Shown: positions 9,113 to 17,026, counted from the first letter of the stretch. The stretch is DNA of 33,993 nt from CAYSSG01 sp964433635 (GCA_964433635.1 CAYSSG010000021.1:1-33993), one strand, 5' to 3'. Notes: generated by a model from the letters alone, not told the origin. Program-made: numbers and translations.

Positions 9113-9130
9113 TTCATCCAACTATTCATC

Positions 9131-9149
9131 CATTACAATATTTGTAATG
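9131..9149. promoter_or_regulatory. 19-bp palindrome, candidate activator binding site
   Basis: The sequence CATTACAATATTTGTAATG has perfect 8-bp arms around a 3-bp centre. It starts 19 nt after the stop of the sigma-54 activator gene and about 270 bp before the candidate -24/-12 promoter, within the usual reach of an upstream activating sequence. There is no T-run and the arms are AT-rich, so it is a poor terminator. Its assignment as the activator's site is inference from position and symmetry. Apart from this and the promoter I see no gene in 9113-9473. Confidence 0.45.
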
Positions 9150-9418
9150 ATGAAAGACAAAAAAGGCAGAAAAGAAAAAAATGGAATTCATTAAAAGGAT
9201 TTTCGGAAAACGCTATCATCTGTGCAAATCATTGCTTTATCATGCAAATAGCTTCATTTAAAATAGCTTCCCAAGAGACTCTTCCACCCAACGATTCTAA
9301 ATAAATACTCCTTAACAGCCATAGAGAATCATTATAAAGCATAAAGAAAATCATTTAAAAAGACTATTTAATCTAATAAGATTTTTTATTTCTTTACCTG
9401 AATGGCTCAATTTCGTCA

Positions 9419-9433
9419 GGCATGAAAATTGCT
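9419..9433 (+). promoter_or_regulatory. Candidate sigma-54 (-24/-12) promoter of the butyrate kinase operon
   Basis: GGCATGaaaaTTGCT matches the -24/-12 consensus (TGGCAC/T-G-N4-TTGCA/T) with the invariant GG (9419-9420) and GC (9431-9432) separated by exactly 10 nt; only the T before GG is replaced by A. Transcription would start near 9444, leaving a roughly 30-nt leader containing AAAAGGAG before the ATG at 9474. A sigma-54 activator gene ends 306 nt upstream. Confidence 0.7.
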
Positions 9434-9473
9434 ATATAAATTTGATAGTAGAATCAAAAGGAGTTTTTGTTAT

Positions 9474-10574
9474 ATGGATGATTTTAAAAAGTATAAAATC
9501 CTGGTTATAAATCCCGGTTCCACCTCTACTGCAGTTGCAGTTTATGAAGGCGATAAAGAAATATTTTCTGAAACCATCAGACACAGTACGGATGAACTGA
9601 AAAAATTTTCAAAGATTATTGAACAATATTCTTTTAGAGAAACACTCATTATCCGGTTATTGGAGAAAAAAAAGGTATCATTGTCTGAATTTGATGCAAT
9701 TGTAGGGCGGGGAGGCGTTCTCAGTCCTTTACAGAGCGGTACATATAAGATTAATCAATTGATGCTGGATGAGCTGCGTGAAAGACCCCGTGTAGAACAT
9801 GCTTCTAATTTAGGCGCAAAGATTGCCTTTGATCTTGCTCAAAAAATTAAGACTCCCTCCTTTATTGTTGATCCGGTTGCAGTTGATGAGTTGGAGCCGA
9901 TAGCTCGAATTTCCGGAATGCCGGAGATTCAACGTGAGAGTCTATCTCATGCCCTCAGTGTAAAGGCAGCAGCAAAAAGAGCAGCGATTGAGACTGGAAA
10001 GCGTTACGAGGAATTGAATTTGATTGTCGTTCATTTGGGTGGGGGAATTACCGTAAGTGCCCACTGTAACGGTAAGATGATTGATGTCAACAATGCCAGC
10101 GGTGAAGGCCCTTTTTCCACTGAACGCACCGGCAGCTTACCTGTTCAAGCTCTGGTGAATTTATGCTATTCAGGGATGTATACCCTGGCAGAGATGCATA
10201 AGAAGATTATGGGTAACGGCGGGATTGTAGCCTATATGGGAACAAATAATATCCTGGAAGTAGAAGAAAAAATTTTTAAGGGCGATCAGAAGACTGAACT
10301 GATTTATCAGGCAATGGCATATCAGGTTGCCAAAAGCATTGGAGAAATGGCTACCGTATTGAAGGGCAGGGTATTTCGTATCGTAATCACCGGTAATGGC
10401 GCCGGAAATAAGGGAGCCTTAGGAAATACATTTGTTGACTGGATTAAAGAAAGAGTCGAATTTATTGCTCCGATCATCGTCTACCCCGGTAGCGAAGAGA
10501 TGAAAGCTTTGGCCTGGGGTGCCATTCGTGTGTTGTCCGGCGAAGAAAAGGCAAGAGATTATCTGGGTTCGTGA
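9474..10574 (+). CDS. buk: Butyrate kinase family protein, divergent copy
   Basis: A 366-residue ASKHA-fold acid kinase of the butyrate/branched-chain fatty-acid kinase family, which forms ATP from acyl phosphate. Family motifs: INPGSTST (12-19), IVGRGGVLSPLQSGTY, EHASNLGAKIA, FIVDPVAVDEL, LIVVHLGGGITV, DVNNASGEGPFSTERTG and VYPGSEEM. Two conserved features are altered: the Lys after NPGSTST (equivalent to K14 of acetate kinase) is Ala20, and the usual TGG of the adenosine motif reads TGNG (306-309). The second copy downstream has both. Either specificity has shifted or catalysis is impaired. ATG 9474 follows AAAAGGAG (9456-9463); in-frame starts further upstream overlap the sigma-54 promoter and are rejected. 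First gene of the operon, 54 nt before ptb. Confidence 0.88.
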   Translation: MDDFKKYKILVINPGSTSTAVAVYEGDKEIFSETIRHSTDELKKFSKIIEQYSFRETLIIRLLEKKKVSLSEFDAIVGRGGVLSPLQSGTYKINQLMLDELRERPRVEHASNLGAKIAFDLAQKIKTPSFIVDPVAVDELEPIARISGMPEIQRESLSHALSVKAAAKRAAIETGKRYEELNLIVVHLGGGITVSAHCNGKMIDVNNASGEGPFSTERTGSLPVQALVNLCYSGMYTLAEMHKKIMGNGGIVAYMGTNNILEVEEKIFKGDQKTELIYQAMAYQVAKSIGEMATVLKGRVFRIVITGNGAGNKGALGNTFVDWIKERVEFIAPIIVYPGSEEMKALAWGAIRVLSGEEKARDYLGS

Positions 10575-10628
10575 AAATAGGGTTTAGGCAAGAAAGATTA
10601 AATTATTTCTCTGTTGAGGTGCCTTAAA

Positions 10629-11546
10629 ATGTTAAAAAATTTTGAAGAGGTAATGGAAAAAGCATGTCACTATGGACCTAAAAGACTTTCTGTTGCAGTC
10701 TCCCAGGCTGAAGATGTTATGACTGCCGTAGAACAAGCCAGGCAGAGAGGCTTGATTGATGGCTTTCTGGTTGGGGATAAAGAAGAGACCTTATCTGTCT
10801 GTAAAAAACTCAAAATTGATGCCAGCCATTATGAAATCATCAATGAGAAAGATAAAACCGAGGCTGCCAGGAAAGCAGTAAGGATGGTCAGTGAAAATAA
10901 AGCAGATTTACTGATGAAGGGGATGTTGGGAACTGCCCGGTTATTGAAAGCTGTTTTAGATAAAGAGACCGGACTTAGAACACAACAATTATTGAGCCAT
11001 GCTTATGTTTTAAAACTGAAAGATTATGACCGGCTACTGACGATCACAGATGGCGCCATGAATATTGCGCCAAATTTAGAACAAAAAGCACAAATTGTTC
11101 AAAATGTCATTGATTTTTGTCATTCGCTGGAGATTGAAAAACCGAAAATTGCAGCCTTAGCGGCTGTTGAATTGGTGAATCCGAGCATGGTAGCGACAAT
11201 CGATGCAGCCTGTTTATCAAAGATGGCTGACCGGGGTCAGATTACGGGGGGTATCGTGGATGGACCTCTGGCCTTTGATAATGCCATTTCTAAAAAAGCA
11301 GCGCTTCATAAGGGCATTGAATCTCAGATCAGTGGTGAAGTAGATGCCGTTTTAGTCCCTGATATTGAGTCGGGTAATATCTTTGCTAAAAGTTTAGTAT
11401 ATTTGGCTCATGCTGAGCCTGCCGGCGTTTTATTGGGAACAACTGCACCGGTAGTTCTTGTTTCACGCTCTGACACAGTGGAATCCAAGGTAAGGTCTAT
11501 CGCTCTGGGAATTTTAATGAGCGTTCTGCAGAATAGGGCAAGTTAA
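10629..11546 (+). CDS. ptb: Phosphate butyryltransferase
   Basis: A 305-residue enzyme of the phosphate acetyl/butyryltransferase family, exchanging CoA for phosphate on acyl-CoA (butyryl-, isobutyryl-, isovaleryl-CoA). Family features include VSQAEDVMTAVEQARQRGLIDGFLVGD at the N-terminus, ADLLMKGMLGTARLLKAVLDKETGLRT, ITDGAMNIAPNLEQKAQIVQNV, ITGGIVDGPLAFDNAIS, and DAVLVPDIESGNIFAKSLVYLAHAEPAGVLLGT. The ATG at 10629 follows TTGAGGTG (10614-10621). It sits between two butyrate kinase genes and would hand acyl phosphate to them for substrate-level phosphorylation. Confidence 0.95.
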   Translation: MLKNFEEVMEKACHYGPKRLSVAVSQAEDVMTAVEQARQRGLIDGFLVGDKEETLSVCKKLKIDASHYEIINEKDKTEAARKAVRMVSENKADLLMKGMLGTARLLKAVLDKETGLRTQQLLSHAYVLKLKDYDRLLTITDGAMNIAPNLEQKAQIVQNVIDFCHSLEIEKPKIAALAAVELVNPSMVATIDAACLSKMADRGQITGGIVDGPLAFDNAISKKAALHKGIESQISGEVDAVLVPDIESGNIFAKSLVYLAHAEPAGVLLGTTAPVVLVSRSDTVESKVRSIALGILMSVLQNRAS

Positions 11547-11564
11547 ATAAAGGGGAGGATTTTC

Positions 11565-12638
11565 TTGAAGAATCATTATCAGATTTTAGTCATCAATCCT
11601 GGTTCTACCTCTACAAAACTGTCACTTTTCAGAGATGAAGAAGTGATATTTCAGGAAAGCATTGCCCATTCCAGTGATTCGCTTGCCCATTATAAAAATA
11701 TTATTGAACAGTACGAATTCAGACTTCAAAAGATATATGATTTTTTGAAAGACAAAGAGATCAACTTGAGTCAGATTCATACGGTTGTTGGCAGAGGTGG
11801 ATTACTAAAACCCTTAAAAAGCGGCACTTACAGAGTTAACAGAAAGATGTTGAATCATTTGAAAAAAGGGATGTATGGTGAGCATGCATCAAATCTAGGC
11901 GCCATATTGGCTTACCAGATTGCTGAGAAGTACTCTATTCCTGCCTATATTGTTGATCCAGTCGTGGTGGATGAGATGGAAGACATTGCGCGTTTATCAG
12001 GCATTCCGGAACTACCGAGAAAAAGTATTTTCCATGCTTTAAACCAGAAAGCAGTAGCCCGTAAAGCAGCACAGGATTTAGGTAAGGAGTACCAGGATTC
12101 CAATCTCATCGTGGTCCATATGGGAGGTGGAATTTCTGTCGGAGTTCATTGTAAAGGCAGGGTTATTGATGTTAACAATGCATTAAACGGTGAAGGGCCC
12201 TTCTCTCCTGAAAGAAGCGGTACTGTACCGGTTGGAGATTTGGTGCAGTTATGTTTTTCCGGAAAATACTCTAAAGATGAAATGATGAACCTGATCAAAG
12301 GTAAAGGAGGATTGGTAGCCTACCTGAATACAAACAGTGTAGAAAAGGTGCTGCAGGATATTAGTACGGGTAATCAAAGGTCAAAACTGGTTTTAGAGGC
12401 AATGGCTTATCAAATCGCTAAAGAAATTGGTGAAGGAGCTACGGTTCTTAAAGGTAATGTAGATGCGATTGTCATGACTGGCGGTATTTCTCATTCCAAT
12501 CAATTTATCGAGATAATAAAAGACCGTGTCAGCTTCATTTCATTGGTAATGGTATATCCTGGTGAAGAAGAAATGCTTTCATTGTGTCTGGGGGCATTGA
12601 GAGTTCTATCCGGGGAGGAGGAGGAAAAAGTCTATTGA
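11565..12638 (+). CDS. buk: Butyrate kinase, canonical copy
   Basis: A 357-residue acid kinase, roughly half identical by eye to the copy at 9474. This one keeps the expected active-site elements: INPGSTSTK with Lys18, VVGRGGLLKPLKSGTY, GEHASNLGAILAYQIA, YIVDPVVVDEMEDIARLSG, LIVVHMGGGISVGVH, NGEGPFSPERSG, the adenosine motif MTGGI (TGG at 305-307) and VYPGEEEM. It is therefore the more likely working kinase, converting butyryl- or branched acyl-phosphate and ADP to the acid and ATP. Start is TTG at 11565 behind GGGGAGG (11551-11557). Its stop overlaps the TTG start of the following P-loop gene (TTGA), implying translational coupling. Confidence 0.95.
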   Translation: MKNHYQILVINPGSTSTKLSLFRDEEVIFQESIAHSSDSLAHYKNIIEQYEFRLQKIYDFLKDKEINLSQIHTVVGRGGLLKPLKSGTYRVNRKMLNHLKKGMYGEHASNLGAILAYQIAEKYSIPAYIVDPVVVDEMEDIARLSGIPELPRKSIFHALNQKAVARKAAQDLGKEYQDSNLIVVHMGGGISVGVHCKGRVIDVNNALNGEGPFSPERSGTVPVGDLVQLCFSGKYSKDEMMNLIKGKGGLVAYLNTNSVEKVLQDISTGNQRSKLVLEAMAYQIAKEIGEGATVLKGNVDAIVMTGGISHSNQFIEIIKDRVSFISLVMVYPGEEEMLSLCLGALRVLSGEEEEKVY

Positions 12639-13324
12639 AAGAAGAAATCATTATTTACACAGGAAGTTTTGGTAGCGGGAAAACAGAGATGGTAATAAAC
12701 CAGGCAATCAAAGCACTAGCGGATAAAAAAAAGGTTGTTATTGCTGATCTGGATATCATTAATCCTTATTTTCGTTCCAGAGAAATGAGAGAAGAACTGA
12801 ATAAGGTTGCAATTGAAGTGATTGCACCGCCGGGAAAATTTGCCATGGCAGATATTCCATTAATCTCACCACAAATCAAAGGTCTGATGGAAGGTTCAAA
12901 CCGATTACTACTTCTTGATGTTGGCGGAGATGCGACGGGCGCCAAATCATTATCCAGCTTTTATCCGGTTTTAAAATCAACAAAATATCAAATGAACATG
13001 GTCATCAATCCCTTTCGTCCATTTACAAAAAATTGTGATGACATGAAAACAATGCTTCGGGATATTGAACAATCATCTCGTTTAAAAATGAATGGATTGA
13101 TCAGCAATCCTAATCTGGGAAGTGAAACAGATTTAGAACTGATTATAAAAGGGCATAACATTGTAAAAGAAGTATCAGCACAGCTGAATCTGCCCATCCA
13201 TTATATCGCTATAGAACAGTCAATTGTTCAGAAAATCAGTACTGATCAGTTTGAGGAAACGATTTTTCCAATAAAACGCTATCTGAAATTACCTTGGGAT
13301 GATAATGATTCAGAGGATGACTGA
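12635..13324 (+). CDS. P-loop NTPase of unknown function
   Basis: A 229-residue soluble protein of the SIMIBI/CobQ-MinD-like P-loop class. Walker A is GSFGSGKT (10-17) right after a short beta strand; then VVIADLDIINPYFRSREMREEL, reminiscent of switch I, and LLLLDVGGDATGAKSL, a DxxG-like Walker B/switch II. NPFRPFTKNCDDM and MNGLISNPNLGSETDLELIIKGH follow. I do not recognise a named function. The gene is locked into the operon: TTG 12635 overlaps the butyrate kinase stop, with GGAGGAGGAGG (12614-12624) upstream, and the oxidoreductase genes follow after 77 nt. A role in assembling, activating or regulating the Fe-S oxidoreductase is possible but only an inference from context. Confidence 0.85.
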   Translation: MKEEIIIYTGSFGSGKTEMVINQAIKALADKKKVVIADLDIINPYFRSREMREELNKVAIEVIAPPGKFAMADIPLISPQIKGLMEGSNRLLLLDVGGDATGAKSLSSFYPVLKSTKYQMNMVINPFRPFTKNCDDMKTMLRDIEQSSRLKMNGLISNPNLGSETDLELIIKGHNIVKEVSAQLNLPIHYIAIEQSIVQKISTDQFEETIFPIKRYLKLPWDDNDSEDD

Positions 13325-13401
13325 AGGGCAAATTGATCTGCAATGATAAAAAAGAGAAAGTTTTTTATACTATAAGCCTAAAATTGATAAGGAGGTTCTC
13401 T

Positions 13402-13605
13402 ATGGCAAAAGTTGTAATTGATCGTGAAAGATGTAAGGGATGTGAATTATGTACACTTGTGTGTCCCCAAAAAATTATGGTGATGTCCAAATCATTTAAT
13501 AAAAAAAGCTATCATCCGGCTGAACAGATAAATCCGGAAAAATGTACCGGATGCGCATTCTGTGCCCTGACCTGTCCTGATGTGGCTATTGAAGTCTATA
13601 AATAA
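13402..13605 (+). CDS. 2-oxoacid:ferredoxin oxidoreductase delta subunit, 2[4Fe-4S] ferredoxin
   Basis: A 67-residue polyferredoxin with two complete cluster motifs of the C-x2-C-x2-C-x3-C-P type: CKGCELCTLVCP and CTGCAFCALTCP. It should bind two [4Fe-4S] clusters and carry electrons from the oxidoreductase core to free ferredoxin. The ATG at 13402 is chosen for its strong AAGGAGG (13389-13395); earlier in-frame starts add a meaningless tail. Followed after 44 nt by the alpha subunit, the order delta-alpha-beta-gamma being typical of KOR/VOR operons. Confidence 0.93.
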   Translation: MAKVVIDRERCKGCELCTLVCPQKIMVMSKSFNKKSYHPAEQINPEKCTGCAFCALTCPDVAIEVYK

Positions 13606-13649
13606 AAAGAGATTATTTTGACATTAAAATGTTTAAAGGAGGATTATCA

Positions 13650-14705
13650 ATGGCAGAAAAACTTTTAATGAAAGGAAATGAGGCAATCGGTGAAGCGGCG
13701 ATTCATGCCGGATGCCGTTTTTATTTTGGATACCCTATAACACCGCAGAGTGAATTGACTGCTTACATGGCAAAGAGACTACTTAAGATTGAGGGAGCTG
13801 CCTTTATCCAGGCGGAAAGTGAGATCGCCGCCATCAATATGGTGTACGGAGCTGCCGCAACAGGAAGCAGAGTAATGACTTCGTCTTCCAGTCCCGGTAT
13901 CAGTCTTAAACAGGAAGGAATTTCTTATATTGCCTGTGCTGAACTTCCCTGCGTTGTCGTTAATATGATGAGAGGAGGTCCCGGTTTAGGTTCGATTCAA
14001 CCGGCACAGGGAGATTATTTTCAGGCTACTAAAGGTGGCGGACATGGTGATTATCATCTTATTGTACTCGCACCTTCATCGGTGCAGGAATTGGTTGATC
14101 TGACCATCAAGGCATTTGACCTGGCAGATCAATACAGGAATCCAGCCATGATTTTAGGAGACGGACTACTGGGGCAAATGATGGAGCCTGTAGAATTTAA
14201 AGAAAGAAAAAATATTCACCTGCCTTCCAAAGAAGATTGGGCATTAGGTACCTCCAGTGGAAGAGCGCCCAGAAGGGTGGTTCCTTTTAATTTGGATCCC
14301 GAAGAACTGGAAAAATTGGTAGTCAAAATAGGCAAAAAATATGAAAAGATGCAGAAAGAAGAAGAGTATGAATTAGTCAATATGAACAATCCGGATCTGG
14401 TAGTTGTAGCCTATGGAACGGTAGCAAGAGTTGTCAAAACAACGATCCAAAAAGCTAAAAAAGAAGGAATCAATATTGGTCTGATTCGTCCCATTACGCT
14501 ATTTCCATTTCCAAGTGAAATCATTAACAAAACTGCCGATCATGTAAAGAAAATGCTCGTCACTGAAATGAGCCTGGGTCAGATGATTGAAGATGTGAAG
14601 CTGGCAGTGAACGGCAAGGCGAAAGTCAGCTTTTATGGCAGGACGGGTGGTGTCGTTATTTCTCCCTCAGAAGTTCTTGAGGCAGCAAAAAAATTATTGA
14701 AATAA
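13650..14705 (+). CDS. vorB: 2-oxoacid:ferredoxin oxidoreductase alpha subunit (VorB-type)
   Basis: A 351-residue subunit of the 2-oxoisovalerate (3-methyl-2-oxobutanoate):ferredoxin oxidoreductase type, converting 2-oxoacid, CoA and oxidised ferredoxin to acyl-CoA, CO2 and reduced ferredoxin. Segments typical of VorB proteins are MKGNEAIGEAAIHAGCRFYFGYPITPQSE, FIQAESEIAAINMVYGAAATGSRVMTSSSSPGISL, RGGPGLGSIQPAQGDYFQATKGGGHGDYHLI and MILGDGLLGQMMEPV; the C-terminal part carries the transketolase-C-like domain (VVAYGTVARVV). ATG 13650 follows AAAGGAGG (13636-13643). Substrate class (branched-chain versus 2-oxoglutarate) is assigned by resemblance and by the butyrate kinase and Liv neighbours, so it is probable rather than proven. 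Confidence 0.92.
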   Translation: MAEKLLMKGNEAIGEAAIHAGCRFYFGYPITPQSELTAYMAKRLLKIEGAAFIQAESEIAAINMVYGAAATGSRVMTSSSSPGISLKQEGISYIACAELPCVVVNMMRGGPGLGSIQPAQGDYFQATKGGGHGDYHLIVLAPSSVQELVDLTIKAFDLADQYRNPAMILGDGLLGQMMEPVEFKERKNIHLPSKEDWALGTSSGRAPRRVVPFNLDPEELEKLVVKIGKKYEKMQKEEEYELVNMNNPDLVVVAYGTVARVVKTTIQKAKKEGINIGLIRPITLFPFPSEIINKTADHVKKMLVTEMSLGQMIEDVKLAVNGKAKVSFYGRTGGVVISPSEVLEAAKKLLK

Positions 14706-14767
14706 AAAAAGGAATTTGAAAAAATAGACTTGTTGAAAGAATGAAATTTTCGGAGGTGAATATTTTA

Positions 14768-15514
14768 ATGAAAAAAGTATTTTCAAGACCAAAGTCTTTA
14801 ACAGAAATACCATTTACGTATTGTCCCGGTTGCCATCATGGGATTGTTCATCGTTTAGTTGCTGAAGCAATGGATGAATTGAATATAACCAAAAAAACCA
14901 TCGGAATTGCTCCGGTAGGGTGTGCTGTTTTTGCCTATCTCTTTTTTGATTGTGATATGATCTGTGCAGCCCATGGCCGTGCACCGGCGACTGCAACCGG
15001 AATCAAGAGGGCTAAGCCGGATAATATTGTTTTTTCTTATCAGGGTGATGGGGATTTGGCATCTATCGGAACAGCAGAGATTATTCATGCAGCCAATCGG
15101 AGTGAAAAAATTACCGTCATATTTGTTAATAATGCGATCTATGGAATGACCGGAGGTCAGATGGCTCCTACTACATTAGAAGGTCAGATAACTCAAACCT
15201 CACCTTACGGGCGTGATGCAAAAACAATGGGCATGCCTATCCGAATGTGCGAATTACTTTCTACCTTAAACAGTCCCGCTTATATTGCGCGAGTAGCTCT
15301 AACCAAACCTTCTTATATTATCAAAGCAAAGAAAGCTATCCAAAAGGCTTTCCAGTTTCAAATCGAAGGTAAAGGATTTTCCATGGTGGAAGTGCTTTCT
15401 ACCTGTCCAACCAATTGGGGTTTAAGCCCAAAAGAAGCGAATCAATGGTTAGAGGATAAAATGATTCCTTATTATCCATTAGGTGAATTTAAAAGTTTAG
15501 AGGAGGTTTCTTAG
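14768..15514 (+). CDS. vorA: 2-oxoacid:ferredoxin oxidoreductase beta subunit (thiamine-PP binding)
   Basis: A 248-residue catalytic subunit binding thiamine diphosphate. The N-terminal FTYCPGCHHGI is the family's opening motif; the thiamine-PP/Mg motif begins at GDGDLASIG and ends in VIFVNNAIYGMTGGQ, and CDMICAAHGRAPATATGIKRA precedes it. PTTLEGQITQTSPYGRD and FSMVEVLSTCPTNWG complete the family pattern. ATG 14768 is preferred because GGAGGTG (14751-14757) lies upstream; an ATG at 14741 has no ribosome binding site. It ends exactly one base before the gamma-subunit ATG. Confidence 0.92.
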   Translation: MKKVFSRPKSLTEIPFTYCPGCHHGIVHRLVAEAMDELNITKKTIGIAPVGCAVFAYLFFDCDMICAAHGRAPATATGIKRAKPDNIVFSYQGDGDLASIGTAEIIHAANRSEKITVIFVNNAIYGMTGGQMAPTTLEGQITQTSPYGRDAKTMGMPIRMCELLSTLNSPAYIARVALTKPSYIIKAKKAIQKAFQFQIEGKGFSMVEVLSTCPTNWGLSPKEANQWLEDKMIPYYPLGEFKSLEEVS

Positions 15515-16054
15515 ATGTTAGATGAAATCATTATCGCCGGATTTGGTGGACAGGGTGTTCTGTTGATGGGAAGACTGATCGCCTACGCCGGGATGTTAGA
15601 GGGAAAACATGTAGCATGGATGCCTTCCTATGGTCCTGAAATGCGTGGAGGAACTGCAAACTGTACCGTCATTATTTCTACTGAAGAGGTAGCTTCACCG
15701 GTAGTTCCCAACCCAAAAACCTTAATTGCCATGAATCAGCCTTCTTTGGAAAAATTTGAGACATCAGTTGAAAAAGGTGGTATAATCGTTCTAAATGAAT
15801 CCTTAATTTCTCGGGAAGTAAAAAGAAATGATATCCGGGTTATAAAAGTTCCCGCCAATGATATTGCCAATCAATTGGGTAATTTAAGGGTTGCCAATAT
15901 GGTTGCATTAGGTAGCTATGTTGCTCTAAGTAAAAGCATAAAAATGGTAACGGTCTTTAAGGCATTAGAAAAATCATTGGGTAAGAAGACAGACAATATC
16001 GTAACATTGAACAAAAAAGCGTTAGAAAGAGGAGAAAAAATCGTTACAGGATAA
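15515..16054 (+). CDS. vorC: 2-oxoacid:ferredoxin oxidoreductase gamma subunit
   Basis: A 179-residue subunit of the pyruvate/ketoisovalerate oxidoreductase gamma family. The N-terminal IIAGFGGQGVLLMGRLIAYAG and HVAWMPSYGPEMRGGTANCTVIIS are diagnostic, with LIAMNQPSLEKF and NMVALGSYVALSKSI further on. The ATG directly abuts the beta-subunit stop, with GAGGAGG (15500-15506) inside that gene, so the two are translationally coupled. It closes the delta-alpha-beta-gamma complex. The next 198 nt (16055-16252) hold no gene and probably contain the promoter of the Liv transporter operon, though no strong -35/-10 or -24/-12 is evident. Confidence 0.93.
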   Translation: MLDEIIIAGFGGQGVLLMGRLIAYAGMLEGKHVAWMPSYGPEMRGGTANCTVIISTEEVASPVVPNPKTLIAMNQPSLEKFETSVEKGGIIVLNESLISREVKRNDIRVIKVPANDIANQLGNLRVANMVALGSYVALSKSIKMVTVFKALEKSLGKKTDNIVTLNKKALERGEKIVTG

Positions 16055-16252
16055 GAAGAGAAATGAAAGGGTGAAATCCTAAACGAAAGTCTTCCTATTT
16101 AGATAACAAACTTTTATTTCCTATTTTTTAATTTCCAGAATATCCATTGAAAGTATTTTCCTTTTAAGCCAGATATTTCCTTAGTATTAAGAGATGATGT
16201 TAGGATATTTTTAAAGAATGTTCACAGTTATAAAGGAGAGATCTTCTTTTAA

Positions 16253-17026
16253 ATGGTTGAAGACAAGACAATCTTAAGAGTGGTGAATTTATGTAAGTAT
16301 TTTGGCGGTGTACAGGCTTTAAAGAATATTGATATTAACATTCAGGAGAATACCATTCATGGTTTAATTGGTCCTAATGGTGCAGGAAAATCTACTTTTT
16401 TTAATGTTGTTTCCGGATTATTTCCTCCAACTGATGGGAAAATATATTTTAATTCCGTAGAAATAGACCATCTTCCTGCAGAAGAAATTAACAGAATGGG
16501 AATTAGCCGAACGTTTCAAGCAGGAAAATTAGTACCCAATATGACAGTTTTGGATAACGTCATGTCTGGAAAGTATAATGCCAACCTGAATCCCATTAAA
16601 TCTCTCTTCTTAAAACCCTTCCAATTTACTGCTCAGGAAAAAGAGATTAAAGTACAAGCTAAAGAGGTTTTGAAATTTATTGGTATAGCAGATTTTGCAG
16701 AACGCTGGACTAATGAACTGGTTTGGGTGGAGCGCCAGTTGGTACAGATAGCTCGTGCTTTGATATCAAATCCCAATCTTCTAATGCTTGATGAGCCTAC
16801 CTCGGGAATGGGTATCAAAGAATCAAAAGATGTTGAAAATATTATACGGCAAATTAATGAAAAGGGAATTACGGTTATTGTTGTAAGCCATGATGTTAAT
16901 TTCATAACTGAAATCTCTGAATGGATTACCGTTCTTGATTTTGGAATAAAAATCAGTGAAGGCAGTCCCGAACAGATACAGAGAGATCCAAAAGTATTGG
17001 AGGCTTATCTTGGAGAAGAAAAATAA
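16253..17026 (+). CDS. livG: Branched-chain amino-acid-type ABC transporter ATPase LivG-like
   Basis: A 257-residue HAAT-family ATP-binding protein. Walker A is GPNGAGKST (40-48), Walker B LLMLDEPTSGM, H-loop VVSHDV; GISRTFQAGKLVPNMTVLDNVMSG is the LivG-type Q-loop region. The ABC signature is unusual: where LSxGQ is expected, residues 155-164 read ELVWVERQLV, followed by a normal IARALISNPN. LivG proteins are variable here, so it may still be active, in company with a fully canonical LivF. ATG 16253 follows AAAGGAGAG. Its 3' end overlaps livF by 17 nt. Confidence 0.92.
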   Translation: MVEDKTILRVVNLCKYFGGVQALKNIDINIQENTIHGLIGPNGAGKSTFFNVVSGLFPPTDGKIYFNSVEIDHLPAEEINRMGISRTFQAGKLVPNMTVLDNVMSGKYNANLNPIKSLFLKPFQFTAQEKEIKVQAKEVLKFIGIADFAERWTNELVWVERQLVQIARALISNPNLLMLDEPTSGMGIKESKDVENIIRQINEKGITVIVVSHDVNFITEISEWITVLDFGIKISEGSPEQIQRDPKVLEAYLGEEK

